Source: Sulfopaludibacter sp963815475 (GTDB taxonomy: Bacteria > Acidobacteriota > Terriglobia > Bryobacterales > Bryobacteraceae). Taken from it: a stretch of DNA of 64,000 nt. The position numbers and the translations under genes are program-made. Below, piece by piece: positions 7,688 through 15,388 of the stretch (positions within the stretch are counted from its first letter, which is position 1; each line of letters begins with the position of its first letter). The notes beneath the pieces were generated by a model. It saw only the letters and a program-made list of their open reading frames with translations, was not told the origin of the DNA and did not search any database. The stretch is from positions 7,874,001 to 7,938,000 of the forward strand of contig CAWFHD010000003.1 of assembly GCA_963815475.1 (NCBI GenBank). The letters are read 5' to 3'.

Positions 7688-7703
7688 TTTACCCTTCTGT
7701 GGG
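7688..7703 (-). promoter_or_regulatory. Repeated leader motif, copy 8
   Basis: CCCACAGAAGGGTAAA on the minus strand, followed by CAGGAGG and the ATG at 7672. Confidence 0.6.
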
Positions 7704-7720
7704 TCAAAAACCGAGGGTGG

Positions 7721-7975
7721 TCACCACTTGATTACGAGCCCCTTCATTGGGAACTTTCCGCCGTCGCGGAGCCGCCGTTTGATGAACTGCCGCTCGGCAT
7801 AGTTGGGCGCACCGATGGTAAACAGGATCTCAATAGTCCGATCTCGCCGGGTGCGCCGACCGCGCCGGGTCGCCTTCATGACCTGGGTCGATGAGAAGTA
7901 CTTCGAGACCCTCTTCGCGCCACCTTCGAGGATGACCTCGGCGGCTTGGCTGAATGCACTTCGCGTAATTGCCAT
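7721..7975 (-). CDS. Small basic hypothetical protein
   Basis: 84 residues from the ATG at 7975, chosen because GGAGG sits just upstream and the motif lies inside the longer open frame. Strongly basic in the middle (RRGRRTRRDR), with a C-terminus NYAERQFIKRRLRDGGKFP. It could bind nucleic acid. It is the promoter-proximal gene of the left minus-strand arm. Confidence 0.65.
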   Translation of the reverse strand: MAITRSAFSQAAEVILEGGAKRVSKYFSSTQVMKATRRGRRTRRDRTIEILFTIGAPNYAERQFIKRRLRDGGKFPMKGLVIKW

Positions 7976-7991
7976 TGATACCTCCAACGGA

Positions 7992-8007
7992 TTTACGCCG
8001 GTGTGGG
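7992..8007 (-). promoter_or_regulatory. Repeated leader motif, copy 9
   Basis: CCCACACCGGCGTAAA on the minus strand, followed by TTGGAGG and the ATG at 7975. It is the outermost motif of the left arm. Confidence 0.6.
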
Positions 8008-8044
8008 AGCCACAGGTACCGCCGCCTCTCCTCGAAAAAAGCGC

Positions 8045-8080
8045 TTGCAAATACCAACAGGGTGAATGCTATACTGTTGG
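8045..8080 (+). promoter_or_regulatory. Extended -10 promoter with overlapping operator
   Basis: TTGCAA (8045-8050) and an extended -10, TGC-TATACT (8067-8075), with a 19-base spacer. The -10 is bracketed by a perfect inverted repeat CCAACAG (8054-8060) / CTGTTGG (8074-8080), the geometry of a repressor operator. It would drive the plus-strand genes from 8.24 kb and lies back-to-back with the left arm, so it could be a main switch of the element. Nothing else was recognised up to 8,243. Confidence 0.6.
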
Positions 8081-8243
8081 CAACACCGGTTCAATAGAAG
8101 CCGGACAAGCCGATTGGAACTGCACCTCACACGCGATTTAATAAGTTATTTTGATAGTCTTAAGCCCACCGGCAGGGCATAGTTCAAGCGTTTCAGAGAG
8201 TAACTGATCTACGCACAGGGTCCTTTAAGCCGGGAGGAGCCAT

Positions 8244-8441
8244 GTGCCTAACCGCCATTCCGACGATCTATTCCGGTTCAGCTACCGGATCTTCAAAATC
8301 GAATTCATCATCGTTAAGCTGGTGTTCCTCGCTCTTTCCTTGTATGGACTATACAAGCTGGCTAAGCAGGAACTTGGCTTCAACCCTTCAGCCACTCCCC
8401 CTGCCGTCATTGTCATCAGCCCGCATATAAAATCGCCGTGA
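8244..8441 (+). CDS. Single-span membrane protein
   Basis: 65 residues from GTG 8244 with GGAGGAG just upstream. Residues 21-42 (IEFIIVKLVFLALSLYGLYKLA) form one transmembrane helix. The N-terminus is charged and the C-terminal 20 residues are Pro-rich. An ATG two bases earlier opens a different, Ser-rich frame that looks non-coding. First gene behind the 8.05 kb promoter; function unknown. Confidence 0.6.
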   Translation: MPNRHSDDLFRFSYRIFKIEFIIVKLVFLALSLYGLYKLAKQELGFNPSATPPAVIVISPHIKSP

Positions 8442-8551
8442 GGCTTTGGAGCCTTAGCCAACTCTTCTCAAGGGAGGTTTTTGCAGTGCAATCGAGAAGA
8501 TGCTCTATCGCCTTGGCTTCGCGATTCATCCGGGCTATATCGCACACTAGG

Positions 8552-8616
8552 CAACATTGTCAACGAACCGTCTGGGGTCGGTAAACATCGTCAATGTTGC
8601 CGTTGACATTGTTGAC
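8552..8616. promoter_or_regulatory. Operator-like inverted repeats upstream of the HARE-HTH gene
   Basis: CAACATTGTCAACG at 8552 is repeated in inverted form near 8603 as CGTTGACATTGTTG (one mismatch), with further GTCAATGTTG and TTGACA words between and after. The density of GTTGAC/GTCAAC half-sites suggests autoregulation of the downstream gene. In 8,442-8,551 a GGGAGG near 8,473 precedes two overlapping frames of 16-32 codons that I cannot choose between. Confidence 0.45.
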
Positions 8617-8659
8617 ACTGATTACCGTGGTGTGGTGAAATTGGTCAGAGGCAATTCCG

Positions 8660-9181
8660 ATGTCAGACATTAAGCAAGCCAAACGACTCGTCCTGGAGCA
8701 ATACGAAAGGGAGTATGAGGAGCTTGGGATGATGATAGGAAGACTGCGGCGGGATCTCGGAATCACCCCCCAGGAGGATCTCGATTTTGACGGTACCGCC
8801 CTTAATGATCAAGGCGTTTCGAGCGCTAATCTCCAGCAAATGATTAAGCCCGGAGATCTCTTTGGCAACAGCCAGGTTGAAGCCACCAAGAAACTGCTGC
8901 AATTAAACAACAAGCAGCCGCTCAGTCTCCAGGAAATTGCTTCACATCTGCATCGCGGCAAAGCAACCGATACATTGATCCAGGGGCCAGCATTGCGTAA
9001 TCTCAGCAGTCTTTTGAGCAGATCAGAGGATTTCATATCTGTCGCCAAAGGCCGATGGGGGTTATTGGAATGGTATCCGAACCGATCTAAGAAAGTCCGC
9101 AAGCCGAAGGATGCGGTTGGCGATAACCCAAAGGAGGGAGATGCCATTGTTGTATGGAGGGAGTCAGAGGGGAATTCATGA
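8660..9181 (+). CDS. HARE-HTH-like winged-helix protein
   Basis: 173 residues. Residues 1-35 form a charged coiled-coil helix. Residues 75-140 (QVEATKKLLQLNNKQPLSLQEIASHL, then LRNLSSLLSRSEDFISVAKGRWGLLEW) match the HARE-HTH/HB1 winged-helix pattern: two helices, a turn, and a beta wing ending in G-x-W-G-L. That domain links restriction, modification or transcription factors to DNA, which fits the restriction-modification genes 2 kb downstream. The upstream inverted repeats suggest it regulates itself. The domain call is from pattern, not search. Confidence 0.6.
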   Translation: MSDIKQAKRLVLEQYEREYEELGMMIGRLRRDLGITPQEDLDFDGTALNDQGVSSANLQQMIKPGDLFGNSQVEATKKLLQLNNKQPLSLQEIASHLHRGKATDTLIQGPALRNLSSLLSRSEDFISVAKGRWGLLEWYPNRSKKVRKPKDAVGDNPKEGDAIVVWRESEGNS

Positions 9182-9294
9182 TCAGGAGGGTAACCGCCCG
9201 TGGTGTCCAGATCACCGGCACGACGGGCCAGGAAGTGTCGGCCCGATCCAATCAAGCCCTGAGAAAGTTCGCTTGGATCGGGCCTCGGTGATCA
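9178..9294 (+). CDS. Small hypothetical protein coupled to the HARE-HTH gene
   Basis: 38 residues whose ATG overlaps the upstream TGA as ATGA. Sequence MIRRVTARGVQITGTTGQEVSARSN looks like a short beta-rich basic protein. Support is the precise overlap and the operon position. Function unknown. Confidence 0.4.
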
Positions 9295-9316
9295 CCCATA
9301 GCAAAGGAGCTATCAG

Positions 9317-9457
9317 ATGACCAAAGTCAAACCGGTCAACCCGCCGGGCCAGAACGGGCTCTTCGCTGCCCGAATCTGGCACTGGCGGGCCAAGAAGTAC
9401 CTTTACGCTGCCGACTACGGATTCAAAGCATTTCCGATCCGTGGTCGAAAACCTTAA
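9317..9457 (+). CDS. Small basic aromatic protein
   Basis: 46 residues with a strong ribosome site (AAAGGAG, 7 bases before the ATG). It is rich in aromatic and basic residues (RIWHWRAKKYLYAADYGFKAFPIRGRKP) and has no membrane span. It ends 12 bases before a strong hairpin, as the last gene of the 8.2-9.5 kb operon. No family recognised. Confidence 0.55.
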   Translation: MTKVKPVNPPGQNGLFAARIWHWRAKKYLYAADYGFKAFPIRGRKP

Positions 9458-9469
9458 CCGCCAATAAAC

Positions 9470-9497
9470 AAGGGGAGCCCCTCCACGGGTTCCCCTT
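9470..9497 (+). terminator. Hairpin at the end of the HARE-HTH operon
   Basis: Eleven-base stem, 9470-9480 with 9487-9497 (one G-U pair), and a 6-base loop CTCCAC. It follows the last stop codon by 12 bases but has no clear U-run, so termination may be weak or Rho-assisted. Confidence 0.5.
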
Positions 9498-9619
9498 CCA
9501 CCCATCATCATATCTTGATACCTGCAAACTGAACAGTATATTTTCGTAAACACCCGCTGCACGCTTCTGCAGAATTCAGTTCCTTGAGCCTTAACCCGCT
9601 AAGGCACCTAAGGATCACA

Positions 9620-9644
9620 CGCTTACGCACGTGTGTAATTCGCG
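9620..9644. repeat. 25-bp element, copy 1 (inverted partner at 19.7 kb)
   Basis: The reverse complement of this segment matches 19707-19731 at 24 of 25 positions. Its core TTACGCACGTGTGTAA is a near-palindrome centred on CACGTG. A partition, replication or recombination site is possible. The rest of 9,498-9,734 holds no supported gene. Confidence 0.6.
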
Positions 9645-9734
9645 TAAACCGCAACCCCTATGCGCTTGATGCAAAATAGGGTATTTTCCTTATTGCGCAC
9701 TGGCATATAACGCGGTAACCGGCACCGACCCAGA

Positions 9735-9986
9735 TCAGAAAATCGACTCGGGGCACCCGTGGCTTAGATGTTGCCGGTTCGAGGGATGGCGACTTTTCCA
9801 CTCGGCGACGGCCTCTTCGAGTTGCAACACGTAATTCGGACGGGGTGCTTCGCCTAAGTTGGCCTTTGGGGAGCACATGTACCGGGCGGCTGCGCCGAAC
9901 CGTTGAAGAGCTTCGTCGGACATCCGGCGAAGGCGAGAACGGACCTTTTCATGGTCTAGCAAATCCGAGTTTGCGCAATCGTTCAT
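9735..9986 (-). CDS. Conserved hypothetical protein
   Basis: 83 residues. The stretch around residues 22-50 (SDEALQRFGAAARYMCSP, then R-P-N-Y) followed by V-L-Q-L-E-E-A-x-A-E-W resembles a small family I associate with acidobacterial genomes, function unknown. AGGTG precedes the ATG by about 9 bases. It points away from the restriction-modification genes and has no CCCACA motif, so it may be host-type cargo. Confidence 0.55.
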   Translation of the reverse strand: MNDCANSDLLDHEKVRSRLRRMSDEALQRFGAAARYMCSPKANLGEAPRPNYVLQLEEAVAEWKSRHPSNRQHLSHGCPESIF

Positions 9987-10090
9987 CCGGCAACACCTGA
10001 TCTCAGAATATCACCGAACATTTCGCGGATGAAATGTCGTTGTGTTCTCCTCCTTCATATTTTGCCTATCCAGTGAACTGATGAATTGAC

Positions 10091-10119
10091 TTGCCAGATT
10101 GCCAGCTTTGTCTTATGAT
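10091..10119 (+). promoter_or_regulatory. Promoter of the restriction-modification control gene
   Basis: TTGCCA (10091-10096), a 17-base spacer and TATGAT (10114-10119). The start site would fall only a few bases before the ATG at 10132, implying a leaderless or nearly leaderless mRNA. Two TTGCCAG words overlap the -35 and could bind the small regulator encoded just downstream. Confidence 0.5.
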
Positions 10120-10131
10120 AATGTATGGTTC

Positions 10132-10326
10132 ATGAAGAAGCATGAGCCGCCTTCGAAGCCTGGACGAAAGCCAGCCAAACACTCGAACCCTGAGTACGTC
10201 CAGGTGACGGCATACGTGCGCAGGGACTTGCGGAACAAGGTCAAGGCACGGCTGGCAGAACAGGAGATGGAGTTCTCGGTTCTGATCGAAGGAATGTTAA
10301 GCAAATGGCTGGCAGAACAGAGGTAG
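10132..10326 (+). CDS. Ribbon-helix-helix-like small regulator
   Basis: 64 residues from ATG 10132. A basic Pro/Lys N-terminal arm is followed by a beta-strand (YVQVTAYV) and two helices (RRDLRNKVKARLAEQEM; FSVLIEGMLSKWLAEQ), the ribbon-helix-helix layout. It ends 1 base before the methyltransferase start. In this position it probably controls expression of the modification and restriction genes, though classical controller proteins are HTH type, so the role is inferred. An upstream ATG adds 11 residues but lies inside the promoter. Confidence 0.6.
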   Translation: MKKHEPPSKPGRKPAKHSNPEYVQVTAYVRRDLRNKVKARLAEQEMEFSVLIEGMLSKWLAEQR

Positions 10327-10327
10327 A

Positions 10328-11260
10328 ATGGGATTCCTCCCCCAAACGGCAACACCTCGAAGAAGGGTTGCGGTCGTGAGAAAGCCAACCGTTGCGAAGA
10401 ATGGCATGATCGAAGGCTGCGAAATCATCATTGGTGATTGCCGCAAGGTAATTGCGAAACTCCCGGAACAGACGTTTCAATGCGCCATCACGAGTCCGCC
10501 ATATTGGGGTCTGCGTGATTACGGTATCGAGGGGCAGATCGGCGCTGAGATGGAGATGGAAGATTACATCTCTGATCTGGTCGCCGTATTTCGAGAGGTC
10601 CGGCGGGTGCTTCGGGACGACGGAGCGCTCTGGCTGAATATCGGCGACTCGTATACCAGCGGTAATCGTGGCTGGCGGCAAGCGGACAGCAAGAATCCGG
10701 CCAGGGGCATGAGCTATCGGCCACCAAATCCGAAGGGGCTGAAGGACAAGGAACTGATCGGGATTCCGTGGCGGCTGGCAATTGCTCTCCAAGCGGATGG
10801 TTGGTACCTGCGCTCGGACATCATTTGGTATAAGCCCAACTGTCAACCAGAGAGCGTCAAAGACCGGCCAACACGCTCTCACGAGCACGTCTTCCTGCTG
10901 ACGAAGAATGAGACGTACTACTACGACCACGAAGCTGTCAAGGAACCGACCACAGTTCCCGGCCAATTGCGAAGTCGCCGAGACGTGTGGGCGATCAATA
11001 CCGAAGGCTCCAACGAAGCCCATTTCGCAATGTTCCCGCCAGCCTTGGTAAAAGTTTGTATGGAGGCCGGGAGCCCCGTAGGTTCGTCCGTACTGGACCC
11101 ATTCTTTGGAGCCGGTACGGTTGGCGTCGTGGCTTTGAAGAACGACCGTCGCTGCGTCGGAATCGAGTTGAAGCCCGACTACGCCGAGATCGCTCGGAAG
11201 CGCATCGAGGCGGTGGCGGCGCAGCCTACGCTGGAGATGCTATCAGCGGAATCCGCCTGA
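10328..11260 (+). CDS. DNA N4-cytosine/N6-adenine methyltransferase (SmaI-like system)
   Basis: 310-residue beta-class DNA methyltransferase. Order of motifs: catalytic TSPPYWG near residue 56-62, target-recognition region in the middle, then the AdoMet-binding DPFFGAGTVGVVA near residue 257-269. The SPPY form is typical of N4-cytosine enzymes. It faces a SmaI-like endonuclease gene and the two overlap by 35 bases at their 3' ends, so it should protect the CCCGGG sites that nuclease would cut. The start is ATG 10328 with AGAGG 6 bases upstream. Specificity is inferred from the partner. Confidence 0.85.
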   Translation: MGFLPQTATPRRRVAVVRKPTVAKNGMIEGCEIIIGDCRKVIAKLPEQTFQCAITSPPYWGLRDYGIEGQIGAEMEMEDYISDLVAVFREVRRVLRDDGALWLNIGDSYTSGNRGWRQADSKNPARGMSYRPPNPKGLKDKELIGIPWRLAIALQADGWYLRSDIIWYKPNCQPESVKDRPTRSHEHVFLLTKNETYYYDHEAVKEPTTVPGQLRSRRDVWAINTEGSNEAHFAMFPPALVKVCMEAGSPVGSSVLDPFFGAGTVGVVALKNDRRCVGIELKPDYAEIARKRIEAVAAQPTLEMLSAESA

Positions 11261-12020
11261 TTCCCCATGTGGCGTGGACAATACAAACCCGTTTGGCGAG
11301 GTGGCGAATTTGTAGCTTCCGCTCGGTGCCACCATCGAAGTAAAGCTCGTACAAAACCCGCCCGCCGTTCTCCCGCACGGTGCATGTGCCCGGTTTCGGA
11401 GATTGCCTGCTGTTGTGCATCATCGCAATAACGCCGGTCGCCGCTTCAAGCAGGAGCCTTTTGGGGATCTCAACAAGTTCATATTCTTGCAGCGTCTCGG
11501 TGTTCGTCAATCGCCGAAGCTGCAGGATGCGCTCGTATGCTCTCATGTGGGCGAAGAATCGCTCACGAAGGCCGACCAGATCTTCTTCAGTTTCCCACTT
11601 CCCTTTACCCAATTCCATGAACTTCGAAATGTGAAGGAAGTCTCGATCAATCCCTCGGTCGGCCTGAGTCTTGAGGCTGAATGGAACGCCGGTGATCGTG
11701 ATGTCGTGGCCGGGATTGCATTTGTCAGCCAATGTTGCCGGAACACCGCAGCGGTTGAGCACTCTATCGAAAGCATACTCGAATCGATCCTTCGACAACG
11801 CCTCCGTCGAGAAACAGTGGTGGATCTGGAGGGCGTCAGCGAACATTTGCAGTACGCATTCGTTGACCAAATCAGAGTCGGGATTCCTGTGTACCTGAGG
11901 TTCGATGTTGAACTGGTGGATAACACCTTCCATCCAGTGGAGTTGGCTCTCGCTGAGATTCGCAATTGCGAGAGCCAATGCCTTAATTCGTTCCGCTCTA
12001 TCTCGAATGTCAATGGGCAT
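11226..12020 (-). CDS. SmaI-like type II restriction endonuclease
   Basis: 264 residues that align along the whole length with my recollection of SmaI: HHCFSTEALSKDRFEYAF near residue 68, NPGHDITI near 105, LKT and HISKFMELGKGKW near 120-140, VEIPKRLLLEA near 180, QSPKPG near 205, and YFDGGTERKLQIRHL near 225 followed by CIVHATWG. The D-x11-LKT arrangement after NPGH supplies the PD-(D/E)xK-type metal site. It probably cuts CCCGGG to blunt ends. It converges on the methyltransferase gene. Confidence 0.85.
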   Translation of the reverse strand: MPIDIRDRAERIKALALAIANLSESQLHWMEGVIHQFNIEPQVHRNPDSDLVNECVLQMFADALQIHHCFSTEALSKDRFEYAFDRVLNRCGVPATLADKCNPGHDITITGVPFSLKTQADRGIDRDFLHISKFMELGKGKWETEEDLVGLRERFFAHMRAYERILQLRRLTNTETLQEYELVEIPKRLLLEAATGVIAMMHNSRQSPKPGTCTVRENGGRVLYELYFDGGTERKLQIRHLAKRVCIVHATWGIRRIPLIASPA

Positions 12021-12106
12021 CGGAAACGTTCAGTAGAACACATTTCGCAACCCCGCATCTTTGGGTCGATGACCACCTTGGGTAGAGTGAGCGTAGCCGT
12101 CATGGC

Positions 12107-12346
12107 CTAATAGTCGAGTTCCTCTACCGGCAGCTCGATGCCCTCTGCAGCCTTAAGCTTTCCGATCTCTTCGATCTTGGTCAGCAGATTCTCCTCCCAC
12201 CACTCGTCCGAATACAGCGACTTGGCAAAGGCCTTTGCAGTGCGTTCGGCGAAGGACTTCGTCGCGATGGTGAACGATTGTTCCGTCCGCTCGGAAAGGG
12301 TAGTTGAAAGGTGTCGCGTGGTGATTCTCCACAATGTCATTAGCAT
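12107..12346 (-). CDS. Small helical hypothetical protein
   Basis: 79 residues from the ATG at 12346, chosen because GGAGG lies 7 bases upstream; the longer frame runs through the motif. Mostly helical, with Ser/Thr/Glu-rich N-terminal half and an acidic tail (IEEIGKLKAAEGIELPVEELDY). It has a CCCACA motif although it lies outside the main left arm. Function unknown. Confidence 0.6.
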   Translation of the reverse strand: MLMTLWRITTRHLSTTLSERTEQSFTIATKSFAERTAKAFAKSLYSDEWWEENLLTKIEEIGKLKAAEGIELPVEELDY

Positions 12347-12364
12347 TTGATAACCTCCGTAAAC

Positions 12365-12380
12365 TAAACACCCTTGTGGG
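12365..12380 (-). promoter_or_regulatory. Repeated leader motif, copy 10
   Basis: CCCACAAGGGTGTTTA on the minus strand, followed by ACGGAGG and the ATG at 12346. The last bases (GTTTA) deviate from GTAAA. Confidence 0.55.
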
Positions 12381-12445
12381 GTGAAAACTGGTGGTACTTC
12401 GCAAGAAATTACCGAAAAGGTTAATAGGACATCTTTCTCCTGATT

Positions 12446-13153
12446 GTGATAGCGTTTAAACAATCGACGACAATATCGGATAGCAACCTTCGACAAATGC
12501 TTTTAAAATCTGCAGTGGACGGACTGGCAGGTTTCTCCATCCGCCACGGGCGCAAGAATGCGCTAATCCTGGGATCAATCTCCCTCACCACAGTAGTCCT
12601 GATCGACCACCTGACACCCCCGGAAATACCCACGGGCATTCTGTACGCTGCACCCCTGCTCATGCTGGCCCCTGCGCTGAACTCGCGACTGACCTACGCC
12701 GTCGCGGCAAGTACGGCAGTGATCGAGGAATTCTTTGGAGAGCACACAGGGCCGCTGTATACCATCGTCCGGTGGATGATCTGGACGTGCGTCTATGCGT
12801 TTCTGATGCAGGATAGCCGGGAGACGCAGCGGTTGCGAGGGGGACTATCCCAGTTAGATATGCAGGAAACACTGGGACAGCAACTCAGGATAGTGACCGA
12901 CAGCTCGGTAAACTTCACAGCCACTGAGTTGCGCGTACTGAAGCTTTTCTTGGGAGGTCTCCAGCAGAAAGAGATCGCGGAACACACCGGCACGACTGAC
13001 CGCGCCGTTAAGGCCACTTTTCAAAGGATTTATAACAAAACTCAGGTCGCCCAACATACCCCTGTAGCACTCCTGAAATACGCACTAGAACGCCCAGAAC
13101 TATTGCGACTGCTCGACGAGCCTGTTAGGACTAAGGCAACTATCACCGGTTGA
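12446..13153 (+). CDS. Membrane-anchored LuxR-type transcription regulator
   Basis: 235 residues. Residues 36-115 contain three or four hydrophobic segments around PPEIPTGILYAAPLLMLAP, similar to the membrane input modules of some histidine kinases. Residues 150-215 form a LuxR/GerE HTH (FTATELRVLKLFLGGLQQKEIA, then TDRAVKATFQRIYNK). It would sense something at the membrane and bind DNA directly. Start GTG 12446 has no good ribosome site; a later ATG is possible. A GTTTAAAC palindrome lies in the first codons. Confidence 0.7.
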   Translation: MIAFKQSTTISDSNLRQMLLKSAVDGLAGFSIRHGRKNALILGSISLTTVVLIDHLTPPEIPTGILYAAPLLMLAPALNSRLTYAVAASTAVIEEFFGEHTGPLYTIVRWMIWTCVYAFLMQDSRETQRLRGGLSQLDMQETLGQQLRIVTDSSVNFTATELRVLKLFLGGLQQKEIAEHTGTTDRAVKATFQRIYNKTQVAQHTPVALLKYALERPELLRLLDEPVRTKATITG

Positions 13154-13443
13154 ACCCTAAGACACTAGGCTGGATTCATATAGTTCAGCAATACTCGAAC
13201 TGTAACCAATCGATATGGCCGGTTCAAGGTTCCGGCCCTCGTACTCGCGATCCTGCAGCCAGGGATCGGCAAGGTTCTATATGGACTCATCCTCAAACAA
13301 CCACTTTTTCGGGGCGGATTTTTCTTTTTTTCCGACGTTTTTCCAGCTCGGTAAATCAGTTAGTCCGTTCCCGTTCAGTGGCTTACGAGGAAATCAACAG
13401 GGCATTTTTCGTTTTTTCCGACCGGCGAAGGGGTATATATATA

Positions 13444-13486
13444 GGACGGCCAAATGTAAGGAACCTCATGTCGTTACATTGGCGTC
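13444..13486 (+). ncRNA. Candidate structured RNA hairpin
   Basis: A 14-bp stem with one bulge pairs 13444-13459 with 13473-13486, closing a 13-base loop. It follows a TATATATATA stretch that could serve as a -10. No homology to a known RNA was recognised; listed as a candidate only. Confidence 0.3.
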
Positions 13487-14393
13487 CCCTATACGTATAT
13501 TGTTTTATTTAGGTAAAAAGGTAAAAAGAGGTAACAATTCCCTTCTAGCTGACTCATTCCATCGGCTTTACCTGTTTTTCCGACTTGGAAAAAACCAGGA
13601 AAAAAAGAAAATGGTCACCTGGAGCCTACCTGCCCTACACCTTGGCCCGCCTTCGGCCAAGGACCGAGGGGTCAGCAGGCTTAAGCCTGTGGCAGAGCGG
13701 TACCGGCGGCGATCTGTAACCAAGATTCGAAAAATCGCATTCAGAGCTACCTGGATGGCCAGAGCCGGTTTTCGGCAAAGGGGGGACGCACCCCATGCAA
13801 CGGTTACACCCCTTTGGTTTCTTGCACTTGGCGACGTTAGCGTTCGACGGATTCGCGCAAGGCATGCCTATCACCTGCAAGCAACAGAAACGACAGGGGT
13901 TATACGCTGCAGGGCAGGTCCGCGCCAATAACACATAAACAGGACAGTGTGTTATCAGTCCCACTGTACACTCCGAGCATACAGTGAAGCGCCAACTATG
14001 GCCTCTAGCCAGTCCATATACTATTGGCTGGTCAGCCACTTACTAATTGGACTGGTCGTAGTCAAGGGCGAACGACCACTAACGGCGAGTTCCGGTAATT
14101 TGCAGGTGGATACTCGAATTCGCGATAACAGGCGCTGAGAGGCCTACTAGATCGCATGCCCGAGTAATCGCATACTTGCAGGTCGGTCAATGCAATCTAG
14201 GCCCGTTTCCGTGCGACTAACAGGCAAACTAGCGCGTGAGTAACTCGCCAATTTGCAGGTGGGATACTTTGCACTTACCAGGGCACTAAGTCGACTAATG
14301 TGTCACAAGTGACACGAATTGGGTTATTGGGTGAGTTATTTGCCCCAATTGAGCATACACACTCAATGTCACATAATACTTGCAATTTGCGTG

Positions 14394-14903
14394 CTAATTA
14401 CTCATTCTATTCACTTTTATGGCATTCAAAACTTTGGCATGTTTAATGCAGTATGTAGGTCGTTCGCAAAACAAGCGAACATGATCTTTCAAAACTGACT
14501 CGGATGTGCAGGGATAGATTCCAAAGGTATCGCCCCTTAGTGTGATGACGTCTAGGTTGCTAGTACAGCCCCTAAGACCTTCTGGACACCGGTACTTAGA
14601 TAGATCTAGAACTACTGCCGATAGATCGCAAGATACACACCCATGCAATGCAGTACGGGTAAGCGATTGCCTGATATTTGACAACTCAATAGTCCTAACA
14701 TGCAAGGCAATAACACGCGCTAAGTATTTCGGCACAAACTTGCTGAGTCTGGACAGTAGCCTATAACCCGAAAGGTAGATACCCTGCCAGTAAGTCCGTA
14801 TTGATCCTTTGGCCATGACGATAGGGATATCCGAGCTGAAGAACAACCAATACCCGCAGTATCCGGACAGGATGAAAACAGGGCAAGCGAAACGGGATAG
14901 CAA
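14394..14903 (-). CDS. Doubtful ORF in the AT-richer region
   Basis: 169 codons open, possibly starting at an internal ATG (14816) to give 140 residues. The sequence has ordinary residue composition with several cysteines, but there is no ribosome site, no CCCACA motif, and codon use differs from neighbouring genes. It overlaps the repeat-rich DNA. Probably chance, kept because of its length. Confidence 0.2.
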   Translation of the reverse strand: MLSRFACPVFILSGYCGYWLFFSSDIPIVMAKGSIRTYWQGIYLSGYRLLSRLSKFVPKYLARVIALHVRTIELSNIRQSLTRTALHGCVSCDLSAVVLDLSKYRCPEGLRGCTSNLDVITLRGDTFGIYPCTSESVLKDHVRLFCERPTYCIKHAKVLNAIKVNRMSN

Positions 14904-15021
14904 GAAAACAGGCTATAGCAGCGAACATAGACTACAGCTGATCCAAGCTGAGAGTCACAGATTTTCAACCATCGATTCTATCTGGTACGGGTAAGCTCTA
15001 GACGCAAGTCACGGGCTTACC

Positions 15022-15312
15022 CTGCTACCATCTATCGCCTTAACTCTCCCCCTAGTCAAGGGCTATCGCCCACAGGAGAGTAAAACCCCATGAGTAGAGA
15101 ACAGCTTCTCGAAGCAGTGCAGTTTCGCTATGTCGACGTCCGGTCACCTGCAGTTGGCGGCTGGTGTCGAGTGGATCACGCTGAGTTCTGTATCTGGCTT
15201 AAAACCGCCTGCCCTGACAACAGGGTGTTCAAGGCGGAAGTTATCGGCCTAGTTGTACGCATCGGCTAGACCTGCCGATGTTGGGGATAGTTAAGGCCTT
15301 AGATGGTAGCAG
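15022..15312. repeat. 30-bp inverted repeat enclosing a single small gene
   Basis: Left arm 15022-15051 and right arm 15283-15312 are reverse complements at 27 of 30 positions. They enclose exactly one gene with its ribosome site. The unit could be a small mobile cassette (MITE-like) or a very long-range stem in the transcript. Confidence 0.6.
15090..15269 (+). CDS. Hypothetical protein inside an inverted repeat
   Basis: 59 residues with GGAG 13 bases before the ATG. Sequence opens MSREQLLEAVQFRYVDV and ends VFKAEVIGLVVRIG, suggesting a small alpha/beta protein. It lies alone between the two 30-bp inverted arms at 15022 and 15283. First gene of the right-arm plus-strand array. Function unknown. 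Confidence 0.6.
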   Translation: MSREQLLEAVQFRYVDVRSPAVGGWCRVDHAEFCIWLKTACPDNRVFKAEVIGLVVRIG

Positions 15313-15388
15313 TATCGCTCTCGATCTTGCCTACTAAAACCCCGTCCTAACCGGCAGGGTTACTCAACAGCAAAGGGGCTTAAATGCC

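Larger units (their letters stand above)
13154..15089. other. Structured, mostly non-coding region
   Basis: About 1.9 kb with lower GC and no convincing gene. It holds T-rich stretches with repeated TTTTTCCGAC words (13.3-13.6 kb). Hairpins include 13444-13459/13473-13486, CACTGTA/TACAGTG (13962-13968/13980-13986) and CCAGTCCA/TGGACTGG (14009-14016/14048-14055) enclosing a second stem. Around 14.1-14.3 kb there are three TTGCAGGT repeats and a GTGTCAC-AA-GTGACAC operator. A further 8-bp stem, GGGTAAGC/GCTTACCC, lies at 14989-15022. A replication or transfer origin, or non-coding RNAs, could sit here. The longest plus-strand frame (13215-13931) lacks a ribosome site and looks spurious. Confidence 0.5.

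Noticed and set aside
9466..10098. Coding continuation of the RLRTCVIRV frame shared by the two 25-bp copies
   Set aside because: At 9.6 kb the frame is open but has no start codon or ribosome site, so the shared words are better explained as a DNA element.
13215..13931. 238-codon plus-strand ORF
   Set aside because: No ribosome site, low-complexity Phe/Lys/Arg sequence from T-rich and repeat-rich DNA, and it crosses strong hairpins.
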